Positions 1 through 8,352 of a stretch of 49,585 bases of DNA are shown here, piece by piece. The stretch's first letter is position 1. Each line of letters starts with the position of its first letter. A program made the position numbers and the translations under genes. Origin of the DNA: Deltaproteobacteria bacterium (GTDB lineage: Bacteria; Desulfobacterota; Desulfarculia; Adiutricales; Adiutricaceae); contig JAISEL010000136.1 in assembly GCA_031264185.1 (NCBI GenBank), forward strand, positions 1 through 49,585, read 5' to 3'. The notes below the pieces were generated by a model. The model was not told the DNA's origin. It ran no database searches and worked only from the letters and a program-made list of their open reading frames with translations.

Positions 1-182
1 CGTTGTCAAACCTGTATTTTCTTATTATGGAGAGCCGACTGTAACTTCTTGGAACCAGTTCTAAATGCTCCAGTATACAAAAAAGAGAAAGAATAAAAAC
101 AGTGACTTTTAAAATCTATGCCCCTCATAGATTCCTGGCTTGACGCATTATAGCTAATTTGCTTAGTAGAAATGGGTAGTGA
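1..182. other. Intergenic, no gene seen
   Basis: AT-rich sequence with no reading frame resembling a protein family. It immediately precedes the GTG that opens the toxin remnant. Confidence 0.5.
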
Positions 183-638
183 GTGTTTGAAGTTGAATTT
201 TATGAATACAGGAAAGGGCGACAGACTGTTATTACCCCGGCGGATAATTTTGATACAAACAAATCATCATAAGGTAAAATCAATGAAGAAATAGATTATC
301 ATAATAATCCGCCGAGGTAATAGGACGTTCCTCCTGATTAGAAGGCCAAAGCGGCAACCAGTAAGACCGCCCGCATCCGATACGGAAAAATGCTGGTTTA
401 TATCAAGACCCTGGAGAATTACGGCATCCAAGTTGGTGAACCAACCTGTCGTCAAGCGCATAGGCGGTAATTTATGAGAATTGCGGCCGCTCTCCAACCG
501 TATTCTCGTTTTAACTGGCCCGGCAGTACCTTTGTTATGTTGCACCATTTCATCAAAAAAACGCCAAAGACGCCGCAGCGAGAAATTGAGCAGGACCGCC
601 AGAATCTGAAAGACCATTTGACCAGTAAGGGAGACTGA
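183..638 (+). pseudogene. HigB/RelE-type toxin remnant, split by a MITE
   Basis: Dead gene for a type II toxin of the HigB/RelE mRNA-interferase family. From a GTG at 183 the frame reads FEVEFYEYRKGRQTV, a typical HigB start, and is then cut by a MITE at 232-320. Downstream, pieces in shifting frames match the rest of the family: KMLVYIKTLENYG (near 385), IGGNL then ELRPLSNRIL after an in-frame TGA (near 463-512), and VMLHHFIKKTPKTPQREIE at the C-terminus. The final TGA overlaps the ATG of the antitoxin remnant (TGATG), as in intact toxin-first operons. The MITE, several frameshifts and stops make a working product very unlikely. Family assignment is from remembered motifs and rests mainly on the C-terminal half. 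Confidence 0.75.
232..320. mobile_element. MITE 1 (89 bp, TA-flanked)
   Basis: A short non-coding element with near-perfect terminal inverted repeats. The left end TTACCCCGGCGGATAA is mirrored by the right end, which finishes CCGCCGAGGTAA. It is flanked on both sides by TA (230-231 and 321-322), the target duplication expected of IS630/Tc1-mariner transposition. Two more copies with the same ends but different interiors lie at 6310-6488 and 6646-6744. This copy sits inside the toxin gene. Confidence 0.85.
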
Positions 639-925
639 TGCCCTACAAAAAAGCCGCCAGCCCGAAATTTCGTGATTTTTCAAATGACGATGCCAACATT
701 TTTTCTGCAGAGCGGGCCAAAATCGACTTCGAGGTGGCCTTGATCGGAAAGCTTACTGCGGCGCGGGAGGCTAATGGGCTGGCTCAGGCCCAGTTAACTG
801 ACGCCGCCGGGCTGGCGCAATCGGCGGGTGCTCGCCTGGAAACCGTAGAAAGCTGCGCAGCAGACTGATAACCTTTTCAAGGTATTGAAACCTATTGGCT
901 GAAAGCTCGCCATTGTGCCGGATGA
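638..925 (+). pseudogene. HigA/XRE-type antitoxin remnant
   Basis: Degraded antitoxin partner of the upstream toxin remnant, overlapping its stop by one base. The first 76 codons read as an N-terminal arm followed by a helix-turn-helix segment (LTAAREANGLAQAQLTDAAG), the usual XRE layout. The frame then ends at 866-868. Shifting frame recovers the expected C-terminus: TDNLFKVLKPIG, a stop, then KLAIVPDE. In intact HigA proteins this tail follows directly on an ARLE-like helix, so at least one frameshift and one nonsense codon have accumulated. If the 76-residue piece is translated it would contain most of the DNA-binding domain, but nothing suggests it is maintained. Confidence 0.7.
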
Positions 926-1295
926 AACAGCATGCTAATTCCATTTTGGCAGAGTGGGTAAATCTAGTGGGAAATATTCTTACCAAATCTATTTTTTATT
1001 CTTTTTTCTGTTTGTTTAATTCGTCTTCAAAGTAGTGCGAGTTGTCATTTTAATGTTGCCAGTTCGGCGGATCTCCGGAAAAGTGAAAATACCGTAAAGC
1101 CGCCAGCGTTCCTAAAAAACTCCGTAAAAAAACAATATTGAGTTTAGCCTATAAAACTATCTTGTCGGCTTTGTTCGAAGCATAATGGGATATGTCTCAG
1201 CCATATTTAATTTCCGTCAAGACCACTATTGACTCCTGTTTGTCAAACAACAGGAATGCTGTTGAGCCGGAAGGTCTCCGCCATAAGCGATTTAA
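926..1295. other. Intergenic, no gene seen
   Basis: No supported gene. Joined across the IS insertion, the flanks (codons for AISDLSE before and LSSGIADFPTIR after) read through in one frame for a short distance, so the IS may have entered an older, already decayed ORF that I cannot identify. Confidence 0.35.
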
Positions 1296-1300
1296 GTGAA
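1296..1300. repeat. Target-site duplication, left copy
   Basis: GTGAA directly abuts the left inverted repeat of the IS. The same five bases follow the right inverted repeat at 2982-2986. Confidence 0.75.
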
Positions 1301-1330
1301 CTGTAGTTCCCTGCGAGTTTTTCTAATTAC
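1301..1330 (+). repeat. IS left terminal inverted repeat
   Basis: Thirty bases, starting CTGTAGTTCCC and ending TCTAATTAC, inverted-repeat partner of 2952-2981. Confidence 0.85.
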
Positions 1331-1445
1331 GGATTCCCAGAAGATGAAATTAAGTATATTCTTATATCAATCTTGACAAGTGATTTATCATATGTTACCA
1401 CGTAATTATAATTTATTTTTCTACTTACATGGTAAGGAGATAAGG

Positions 1446-2947
1446 ATGTACATCGGTTATGATTTAAAAGGTGGCGAGAAATATGCTAAAATCTGCAAAT
1501 CGGAAAGGATTGCAGGCAAGGTTAAGACAACTCAGGTTAGTCTTGGCCGCGTTATTGATGAATCGGCTGGCATCTATAGGAACCGTCAGCGAGGCGTTTT
1601 TACTTACGACTTAAGCACGGACACTTATGGATCCCCTGATCCTACGGTGGTAATCCCCGTTTTAAAGCGTAAAAATACTGCCGAAAAGTTTATCCTTGAT
1701 TTCGGGGATGCTTTTTTTGTAAATTGGTATATTACAAATATCGGTCTGGAACCTGCCATCAACGAAATGAAATATTGGAACTGCGACTCCGTTAAGGCGC
1801 TTTTGATGTTCTATATTCTTTGCAACATGGCCAATTACAATGCAGCTGAATGGTTCAGCGGTAGTTACGCAAGTGTGCTTTACCCGAAAGCTAACCTGGA
1901 AAGCCAGCGGATCAGCGACCTGCTTTCTGCCATAGGGAGAGAAAGCTCATACCGTGCTTTCTTTAACAAGTACACAAAGCTTCTGACCCACCGGGGAAAA
2001 GGCGCAGACGTGTTAATCGACAGCACCGGTTTGCCTAATAGCATCCATTTCCCTCTGACGGCAGTCAGTAATCACAATGGCCAAATCAGCAACGAGATTC
2101 GCATGATTTACGTTGTGCAGCAAGGAACAAATCTCCCCCTGTATTTCCGCTACGCTGCCGGGAATATTATTGATGTTTCGACGTTGACAAAAACCTTACT
2201 TTAATGAAAGCGCTGGGGATAAATACAAAATTCGCTATACTAGACGCTGGGTACCTCACCAATGAAAACATGAAGGAGATGTTTGAGGCCAAGATCTCTT
2301 TTGTTACGAGGATGCGTGAAAACCTAAAGCTATATAAAAAAATTGTATCCGAACACCTCCCCTCGCTTAGATGCGAAGACAACTTAGTTTCATACAACAC
2401 AAGATATGCCTGCATAAAGCGGGCAGAGTGCGAGCCCGTCCCTGGACACCGGGCCTATGCTTATCTTGGTCTAGACTTGTCTATGACATCGCTTGAGTCC
2501 GCAAAACTGTTTGAGCGAGCAGGCAAAAACGGTATTAGCGATACGCAAGTTCATAGGAAGATGAATTCTCACGGCGTGTTTGTCCTGCTATCCACAAGAC
2601 CGATCGCCAAGAACGGAATCCAACCACTGTATTATACCCGACAGCAGATAGAGCAAGTGTTTGACATTTGCAAGAACAACACAAATCTGCTTCCGCTCAG
2701 AATCCAGTCTGAGGACACGCTTCGCGGGCATCTTTTGCTCGCCTTCACAGCCTCAGTCGTCTGCAAAAAATTTCAAGAGGCCCTAAAAGACACGGAGTAC
2801 ACTCCAGAAAACGCATTGCTCGCCTTACGCAACCACAAATGCAAAGTTTTTGGTGATCATGTCCTTACGATGGAAGCTGCCAAACGCGCTAACGCTTTAT
2901 ATAAAATATTCAAAATCGATATCCAGCATAATTACCCGCTGTTGTAA
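1446..2947 (+). pseudogene. DDE transposase of the IS1634-like element, frameshifted
   Basis: Transposase of the surrounding IS, in two overlapping frames: 1446-2204 and 2204-2947, joined by TAATG. The ATG at 1446 is preferred over the upstream in-frame ATGs because AAGGAGATAAGG stands directly before it. The DDE nuclease parts are all present: a first Asp in VLIDSTGLP (part 1), a second Asp in AILDAGYLT just after the junction, and a Glu in QQIEQVFDICKNN. A single -1 change near 2189-2204 would restore one ~500-residue protein. The shift is either a recent inactivating deletion or a programmed -1 event at the A-rich ACAAAAACC. The heptamer there is not a classical slippery site, so decay is more likely. 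Confidence 0.8.
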
Positions 2948-2951
2948 ATTT

Positions 2952-2981
2952 GTAATTAGAAAATCACACAGGGAACTATAG
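2952..2981 (-). repeat. IS right terminal inverted repeat
   Basis: Inverted partner of 1301-1330. It begins four bases after the transposase stop and is followed by the GTGAA duplication. Confidence 0.85.
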
Positions 2982-2986
2982 GTGAA
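2982..2986. repeat. Target-site duplication, right copy
   Basis: GTGAA, identical to 1296-1300. Confidence 0.75.
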
Positions 2987-3171
2987 CTATCTTCCGGAAT
3001 CGCCGATTTTCCGACAATTCGTCAGAATGGCAATTTTTATTAGCCAACAAGGCCGAGTTTCTTCTTCCTCTGGTCAAAATTTCTAAAAGCCCTGCTTCCT
3101 GTCCCGGCCCGTCGGTTCAGTAAATTTTTACCGGTGAACAGCTTGGAAGCAATTTTACAGGCCTCCGGGAG

Positions 3172-4257
3172 TTATTTATTGACCATACAGCTTATGATCT
3201 CTTTGGAAGTAAAGCACTTGTTGCAGGAGACACATTTAGCTTTGGCCGGGTCATTTCTCCAGCGATTAGGCAGATTCGGCTCACAGATCAAAGGCCTGCA
3301 TAAACTGACCGCCGAAATACCGGCATAGAACAATGACCTTTCAATAACCGAAGGCGTTCTGTAGGCGCCGACGGAGATGACCGGAATTTGGGTGACGGTC
3401 TGGGCAATCCGAGCCGCTCCGGGCAGGAAAATGGCCTCTTTGGATTCGTCCTTAACAAAAGGTGAAAATGAGGAAGAGCCTCCGTCTGGAGTGATGCCCG
3501 AGGAAATTTCAATCATATCCAGGCCGCGTTTTGTAAGTTCCTCTGCCGCGTATACACAGTCCTGGGGGGTGATAGTGGGATCAACCCGGTCGCTGAAATG
3601 GATCTTCAGTCCCACCGGAAAATCAGGTCCCACAGCGGCCCTGACGGCCTCGTAGGCGTCAAAAAGGATCCTGGCCCGGTTTTCAATGGGTCCGCCGTAG
3701 CTGTCTTTCCGGCTGTTAAAGTACGGGGACAGAAACGTACAGAGCAGGTACCCGTGGCTGGCGTGGATCTGAACTCCGTCGCAACCGGCCTCTTTGACTT
3801 TTTTGGCCGCTGCGGCAAAATCAAAGGTGACTTTTTGGATGTCCTCCGGGGTCATCTCCCGGTAAGGCTGGCCGTCAACTTCCGCAGCCGAGACCCCGAA
3901 GCGGTCGTAGCCGTCAAGTTTGGCCGTTTTATAGCCGCCGTGGTTTATCTGGACAAAGATAAGGCTGCCTTCGTCATGGACAGCTCTGGCTATCTGGCTC
4001 AGTTTTTCGACATACTGGGGGTGGGTAGTATCGACCATGCTCGGCCCGGTCCGACCCGAAGCAGTGATACCCTCATGGCCGGTGATAATTAGGCCGCTGC
4101 CTCCGGCGGCTAAATCACGGTAGAGTTCCAAAAGCCTGGGAGTGATTAAGCCGTCATCTGCGCCGAACTCAAAAGTGGCGCTTCTGACCAGACGGTTTTT
4201 TACGGTCAGGCGCCCTATTTTAAAGGAATCAAACATGGAAATTTTATCTTGTGTCAT
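3172..4257 (-). CDS. Old Yellow Enzyme family FMN oxidoreductase
   Basis: A 361-residue flavoenzyme of the Old Yellow Enzyme (NADH:flavin oxidoreductase) family: a single FMN-binding TIM barrel expected to reduce activated C=C bonds with NAD(P)H in the cytoplasm. Seen in the sequence: the N-terminal strand and loop LTVKNRLVRSATFE, Gln103 in FVQINHGG, the HASHGY segment at 165-170 containing the substrate-binding His pair, SYGGPIENRARI, and the phosphate-binding C-terminal strands. The C-terminal CVSCNKCF pair of cysteines occurs in the 2,4-dienoyl-CoA reductase-like branch, but the FAD/NADPH domain of those larger enzymes is absent. ATG at 4257 follows AAGGA. It lies 141 bp downstream of a marR-type gene on the same strand, so is probably controlled by it. 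The substrate cannot be told from sequence. Confidence 0.9.
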   Translation of the reverse strand: MTQDKISMFDSFKIGRLTVKNRLVRSATFEFGADDGLITPRLLELYRDLAAGGSGLIITGHEGITASGRTGPSMVDTTHPQYVEKLSQIARAVHDEGSLIFVQINHGGYKTAKLDGYDRFGVSAAEVDGQPYREMTPEDIQKVTFDFAAAAKKVKEAGCDGVQIHASHGYLLCTFLSPYFNSRKDSYGGPIENRARILFDAYEAVRAAVGPDFPVGLKIHFSDRVDPTITPQDCVYAAEELTKRGLDMIEISSGITPDGGSSSFSPFVKDESKEAIFLPGAARIAQTVTQIPVISVGAYRTPSVIERSLFYAGISAVSLCRPLICEPNLPNRWRNDPAKAKCVSCNKCFTSKEIISCMVNK

Positions 4258-4398
4258 GGGGTCCTTTTGGTGATGGGATTTTGGCCGCTTCCAAAGTATT
4301 TAAAATGACCATCCCCGGCCATGGCCGGTCCCTAACTACGGCCTGAAGATTAGGGACAAAAAAGCTGTTCAGCTGAAATAACTCAGTGAACTGAAAAA

Positions 4399-4827
4399 TC
4401 ATAAATCCGATAAGGAGACCAAGAGCTTCTCCAGGGTTTTTAAATTCTCCTGACCTAATTTTTTGGAAAGCGATTCCTGGGCTTTATTCCACAAAGGATT
4501 GGCTGCCTCCAAAGTTTTTTGGCCGGCCGGAGTCAGTTTTAACCGGCTGTTGCGGCTGCCAGGCTCCTTAGTATCTGCGATCAGACCGTCCCGGTACAGG
4601 GGCTTTAAGTTTCTGGCCAGGGTGGATGAGTCGTGTTCGGAAATATCGGCCAGCTGTTTGACGCTGCAGCCTTCGTGGCGGGAGATATTGAACAGAACCG
4701 CGAATTGGTTGACAGTGACTCCCGAGGGAGCCAAAATCCGGTCATAGTATTCGGTGACCACCCCCGTGGCCAGGCGAATTCTTAAGCAATAACAGGGGGA
4801 GAATTTTTTGGTTTTCTTGGTGCCCAT
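4399..4827 (-). CDS. MarR family transcriptional regulator
   Basis: A 142-residue winged helix-turn-helix regulator. The MarR fold is visible: a dimerisation helix (residues ~12-30), helix-turn-helix CSVKQLADISEHDSSTLARNL (in two halves around residue 60), the wing with GLIADTKEPGSRNSRL, and C-terminal helices that complete the dimer interface. MarR proteins usually repress an adjacent enzyme gene and release DNA on binding a phenolic or redox ligand. The downstream reductase on the same strand is the obvious target (inference). A near-consensus promoter lies just upstream, with its start region close to the ATG, so autoregulation is likely. Confidence 0.9.
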   Translation of the reverse strand: MGTKKTKKFSPCYCLRIRLATGVVTEYYDRILAPSGVTVNQFAVLFNISRHEGCSVKQLADISEHDSSTLARNLKPLYRDGLIADTKEPGSRNSRLKLTPAGQKTLEAANPLWNKAQESLSKKLGQENLKTLEKLLVSLSDL

Positions 4828-4853
4828 AGCCCCTCATTTGATGTATATGCCTC

Positions 4854-4881
4854 ATTATACGGCCAAAAAATTTTCTGTCAA
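4854..4881 (-). promoter_or_regulatory. Sigma-70-type promoter of the marR/reductase unit
   Basis: Reading the minus strand: TTGACA (4881-4876), a 16-bp spacer, then TATAAT (4859-4854), 27 bp before the ATG of the MarR gene. Both hexamers are perfect consensus. The sequence between the -10 box and the ATG is short, so a MarR operator overlapping it would block initiation. Confidence 0.8.
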
Positions 4882-5240
4882 GAGTTAAATTTTCTAAAAG
4901 CTAAAATTTTAGACGGCCCAGTTAAGTCAGGAGCCCGCCGTCCCAGCCTTTATTATCCTTATTCCATTAAGCCTTCAAGATGGCACAAGATTATTCAAAA
5001 TTAAGATAAAATGTTTTATTCTTATGTCTAAAACGCAAATCCTAATAGTTTTTTAGCTTCAAATAATTTTGGCGTATTAATAAATAATTTTATAAAGAAA
5101 TATTAATTTATAGTCTGTAAGTTTTTTTTCCGAAAAGTTTAGCCGTGACTATCATAAAGTAACAAAGGCAGATAGAGACTGATAGAGACTGACAGACATT
5201 GATATCCCATCTCAATTTAAAGAATCTAAAAATGTATAAT
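4882..5240. other. AT-rich intergenic
   Basis: No gene seen. It contains a short tandem repeat at 5171-5190 (GATAGAGACT twice, then a diverged GACAGACATT). Confidence 0.5.
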
Positions 5241-5265
5241 TTAAGCCGGGGGGATAAATTATGGC
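5241..5265 (+). repeat. Probable left end of the dead IS630 element
   Basis: TTAAGCCGGGGGGATAAATT closely resembles the MITE end TTAACCCGGCGGATAATT at 6310. About 21 of 25 positions align if two single-base gaps are allowed. It lies immediately before, and overlaps, the transposase ATG at 5261. No TA stands exactly at its outer edge, so the assignment is tentative. Confidence 0.45.
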
Positions 5266-6313
5266 TAAACAGTACTGCGTTGATGAGGATGTTGTATCAT
5301 TTTCCCTCTCTGTTTTTGGGGAAAACGAGTCAGTCAATCAAGTTAAAAAAGTCTTTGCGCCCTTTTGGGCGCTGCAGCCGGGTTGGACGTTGGCGCAACG
5401 CCGATTAGCAGGAGGTCGGTTTAATAGAAATAGGGCTGAGAGGAAGCTGCGGCTAAGGCGATGTCAGTTCCTTCAAATAATGTATGGGGAGGGTGGAGAA
5501 ACTTCCTTATGTCCGCAGAGGCGGAGGCTGAGTTTTTATTTCCATGGGTAGAGATTTCTCTTACTGGTGATCTGGTAAGCCTTGATGCAATTCATACCGC
5601 CCATATTAACGCTGCAGGCCGAGAGACCAGCTGTGTCTGCAACAAATAGGATGCTTAAACGTCATGGGTGGAGAAAAGTTAAGCATGATACCTGACATCC
5701 AAAGAGCGATCCGGCTACTCAAGAGGACTTAAAAAAAACTCAAAGGCTTGGCGGATACCGCTCTTGAAAAAAACCTGAAAGGTCTGCCATTCAGACTGAT
5801 GTTTCTGGATGAGGCACGATTTAGTCGGATGTCTCAGCCTGAATAATGCTGGGGCCTTACCCTTCCAGGCCAATGGCTGCGGTTGCTTTAGTTCGGGAAT
5901 TCAGGTGCGTTTATGCTGTCATTAGCCCATGGGACGGCAGAATCAGTTATTCAACCACTGATAAGATGAATACTGAAAATATGAACCATCATTTGTCTCA
6001 GGTTTCAAAGCAGTTTAGAAATTCTTTTAGCATCATAGTAGTTGATGGTGCTTCTTCACATAGAAGCAAGGATTTAAATATTCCTAAAAATATTTGATTG
6101 ATACAACTTCCTCCGTATAGTCCTGAATTAAATCCTGTCGAACAAATCTGGAGGATGTTAAGAGGACAATATTTTACTGATAAATCATTTAACTCTTTAA
6201 GCGAAGCTATTTTTCAAGCAGAGAAAGGACTGCCAGAAATGGCTTCCGAAAGCGCCGGTCTTTCAAGGCTGACAAATTGGCCCTGGATACATGATATATA
6301 TTTCGCTTATTAA
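5261..6313 (+). pseudogene. IS630 family transposase, decayed
   Basis: Remains of an IS630-family (Tc1/mariner-like) transposase broken into at least four frames. Recognisable pieces in order: the N-terminal helix-turn-helix region (5461-5640, with DLVSLDAIHTAHINAAGRE); the linker RHGWRKVKHDT, stop, HPKSDPATQEDLKK (from 5650); the first catalytic Asp in MFLDEARFSRMSQPE near 5800; the second in IIVVDGASSHRS (6035-6070); and LPPYSPELNPVEQIW with the catalytic Glu after an in-frame TGA at 6095-6097. All three acidic residues survive, but the gene cannot make a full protein. The stop codon at 6311-6313 lies inside the left end of MITE 2. It may be the ancestor of the enzyme that moved the nearby MITEs. 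Confidence 0.85.
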
Positions 6314-6488
6314 CCCGGCGGATAATTATGATAGATCAAATACTCCTTATTATTTATATATGATCACGGTATAATAATTTTTTAACCATACTGCAAATAG
6401 ACTATAGAAACTGCATAAATTTTTGAGTATGCTAAAGACTGAAGAAACAAAGGATAAACTCTTTTATCATAATTATCCGCCGGGATAA
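6310..6488. mobile_element. MITE 2 (179 bp, TA-flanked)
   Basis: Left end TTAACCCGGCGGATAATT, right end finishing ATCCGCCGGGATAA, with TA on both sides (6308-6309 and 6489-6490). A second partial right end, ATCCGCCGGTGTAA, follows at 6490-6503 and is itself followed by TA, suggesting a nested or repeated insertion. The interior is AT-rich, does not match MITE 1 or 3, and codes for nothing. Its left end supplies the stop codon of the IS630 transposase frame. Confidence 0.8.
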
Positions 6489-6645
6489 TATCCGCCGGTG
6501 TAATACAAGAATTAGAAATATACAATTATACTTTACTCTGCAATATTTTTGAATATTCTATAAAAATTATTTTATCAGCAAGTAGCAGTACAGTTGACAA
6601 TAATTTTTTATAAGATATGCACTTAATCTATAATATTATTTTCTA

Positions 6646-6744
6646 TTACTCCGGCGGATAATTTTGATCATAGATAAAATTAAATACGCGAAAGTCAAGG
6701 TGAACCCGAAGAAAATGGACTCTCATAATTATCCGCCGGGGTAA
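6646..6744. mobile_element. MITE 3 (99 bp, TA-flanked)
   Basis: Left end TTACTCCGGCGGATAATTTT and right end finishing ATCCGCCGGGGTAA, flanked by TA at 6644-6645 and 6745-6746. The terminal 20 or so bases match the other two copies while the ~50-bp interior differs. Confidence 0.85.
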
Positions 6745-6746
6745 TA

Positions 6747-7057
6747 ATTAAATATAAGATTAAAAATATTTAGCGAGCAATAAATTCAATGCTTCTAGTT
6801 TGCAACTTTTTGTGCCATCTTGAATGCTCCATGGAATTACAAGCTTATTTTCTGAATATCTCCAAAACCCCACTATTTCTGGACCTGCTTTTTCGCCCTG
6901 TCTGACCGGATGGCCTAATCTTGGACTGCTGCCTGAAGGTCCGTCAGTTCCGTTGGCCGCCTAGAGGCAGAAGGGCGGTTTAGCTGCTTTTTACGGTTCT
7001 GGAGAGTTCTGGAGCAGCAACTTTGGAAAAATTTTTATTTGAGCAATTTTAAAGATG
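6747..7057. other. Intergenic, no gene seen
   Basis: No open frame with family resemblance. The GC content rises in the second half, which may be older coding sequence too decayed to recognise. Confidence 0.4.
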
Positions 7058-7414
7058 TCAGTCTAATTTTACAAAATCGATGATTTCAGAAGGCTTAAAG
7101 ACTGTTTGACAGTTTAAACATTTAATAATTTTATCATAGTAAGATCGGTGAAGGTGCATAACGTTATTGCATTTAGGGCAACAGACAATAATAACATCAC
7201 CGCTGTCGTTATCATCATTGAGGGCATTTTCAATACATTCGTCAGCCGGAAAAGGCCCTGGGTTAGAAATATCCAGTTCATCATCCTTTCTGTAAATAAA
7301 ATGGGAAATAGCGCTTGATATCAGAAAAATTGCCAGCATGAAAGCGACACCAAGTAGACCGAAAAACCTGCCTATCAGCACACATATAACCATAAAAGCA
7401 AAAGTTTTAAGCAT
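7058..7414 (-). CDS. Small membrane protein with a C-terminal zinc ribbon
   Basis: Unrecognised 118-residue protein. The ATG at 7414 is chosen because it follows AAAGGAATAGGG and starts just after the upstream gene stops; an upstream in-frame ATG at 7471 would overlap that gene by 46 bp. A hydrophobic N-terminus of about 40 residues (FAFMVICVLIGRFFGLLGVA onward) should form one long or two short membrane segments. After an acidic linker comes a cysteine module, CCPKCN then CLNCQTVF, spaced like a rubredoxin-type or MJ0042-like zinc ribbon. The upstream neighbour has the same membrane-plus-ribbon plan, so the two probably act together. AT-rich compared with the nuo genes, suggesting acquisition. 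Function unknown. Confidence 0.65.
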   Translation of the reverse strand: MLKTFAFMVICVLIGRFFGLLGVAFMLAIFLISSAISHFIYRKDDELDISNPGPFPADECIENALNDDNDSGDVIIVCCPKCNNVMHLHRSYYDKIIKCLNCQTVFKPSEIIDFVKLD

Positions 7415-7425
7415 AATTAAACGCC

Positions 7426-7833
7426 CTATTCCTTTTTGGTGACAACGAATAGATTCGAACAATTTTTGCAATAAGTTTTCTTGCCGATATAATTATCTTT
7501 TATTGGAAATTGTCTCTTACAAAAAGGGCATTCTGTAAGATAATCATATACAATAAAGTTATCATTCCGGCGGTATGTAATCCTATCGGCAGAAACATTA
7601 TTGTCTTTTTTTATTCTATTCTTGGCATCATAGACAGTTTTGACAACAAAATTAACCATTGATTGAAAAGCTTTGGCAACTAACCAAACAAAAAAAATGA
7701 TAAATAATATGCCAATGGCCCCTAAAATAGTTTTCATATAACCTTCAGACACAGCTTGAGCATATAGATCTGTGGAATACAAACAGAAAAATAATGTTAC
7801 AGTAATATATAATTTTGAAAGTACTGTCTTCAT
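7426..7833 (-). CDS. Signal-peptide membrane protein with a zinc ribbon
   Basis: Unrecognised 135-residue protein, first gene of a two-gene unit. Residues 1-25 look like a cleavable signal peptide (hydrophobic core ITVTLFFCLYS, then LYAQA). A second hydrophobic helix follows (ILGAIGILFIIFFVWLVAKA). A basic stretch leads to a C-terminal zinc ribbon, ECPFCKRQF and YCKNCSNLF, followed by a lysine-rich end. The ribbon is probably cytoplasmic, by the positive-inside rule, with the N-terminus outside. The stop lies 11 bp before the start of the second gene. No clear Shine-Dalgarno sequence precedes the ATG. The membrane-anchored ribbon plan recalls small envelope or stress proteins, but I can name no family. 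Confidence 0.6.
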   Translation of the reverse strand: MKTVLSKLYITVTLFFCLYSTDLYAQAVSEGYMKTILGAIGILFIIFFVWLVAKAFQSMVNFVVKTVYDAKNRIKKDNNVSADRITYRRNDNFIVYDYLTECPFCKRQFPIKDNYIGKKTYCKNCSNLFVVTKKE

Positions 7834-8352
7834 TGTATTAAGTATTTATAAATATAGTAAATAAAACTTTAAATAATAGTTAGAGTGATGAAGGTAATAT
7901 AAAGAATAATATTATCTAAAAAATTCCTGCCCGCCGTCCGTCTTCCTTTTGACCGAACGTCACCGCTTGGATCTTGGCCAGACGCCAGACTTGGCTTGGA
8001 GTGGTCTCGGCGTTTTGACTGCCGGGAACTCAAAATATTCGACCGGCGGCTCCCGCTAAGATTGTACCAGGTCTGCTGTTACTTGCAGACTCAGGCGGGA
8101 AAATCGGATTCTACTCCGGCCATTGACCTGGGGAGTGTTTATTGAAGGCGGTCAGGAAGCCCTGCCGCCTCATTTCTTTTTTAAGGCCGGAACAGCACCC
8201 GTAGACACCAACCGTATCGGCTGAGGAATTCTGTCTTATTATAACATAATTAAATGGTGATTGACAAAATGGGAAAAATGAACGACAATTTATCAAAGAT
8301 TTGAGGACTAATTTGCAGGCGAAAATTATGTCTGTCGTCATAAGGATTGGCA
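7834..8352. other. Intergenic, mixed composition
   Basis: An AT-rich leader (7834-7920) of the zinc-ribbon unit is followed by about 250 bp of GC-rich sequence without a supported gene, possibly a decayed ORF. The 80-codon minus-strand frame at 8111-8353 has no family features. Confidence 0.4.

Larger units (their letters stand above)
1301..2981 (+). mobile_element. IS1634/IS4-like insertion sequence, 1,681 bp
   Basis: A complete insertion sequence. The left end (1301-1330, starting CTGTAGTTCCCTG) is the inverted counterpart of the right end (2952-2981, ending CAGGGAACTATAG), with about 25 of 30 positions matching. A perfect 5-bp direct repeat, GTGAA, flanks it. It carries one DDE transposase gene interrupted by a frameshift. 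Length, duplication size and protein type suit the IS1634 group of the IS4 superfamily, but the family name is from memory and not from a search. Intact ends and duplication point to a recent insertion. Confidence 0.85.

Noticed and set aside
267-683. 138-codon minus-strand ORF over the toxin remnant
   Set aside because: The plus strand carries recognisable HigB pieces and a MITE; the minus frame has no family resemblance.
3598-4092. 164-codon plus-strand ORF opposite the Old Yellow Enzyme gene
   Set aside because: Antisense shadow of a well-supported enzyme.
6310-6744. MITE hairpins read as Rho-independent terminators or a CRISPR-like array
   Set aside because: TA duplications on both sides, presence inside a toxin gene and unequal interiors fit transposition; there are no regularly spaced direct repeats.
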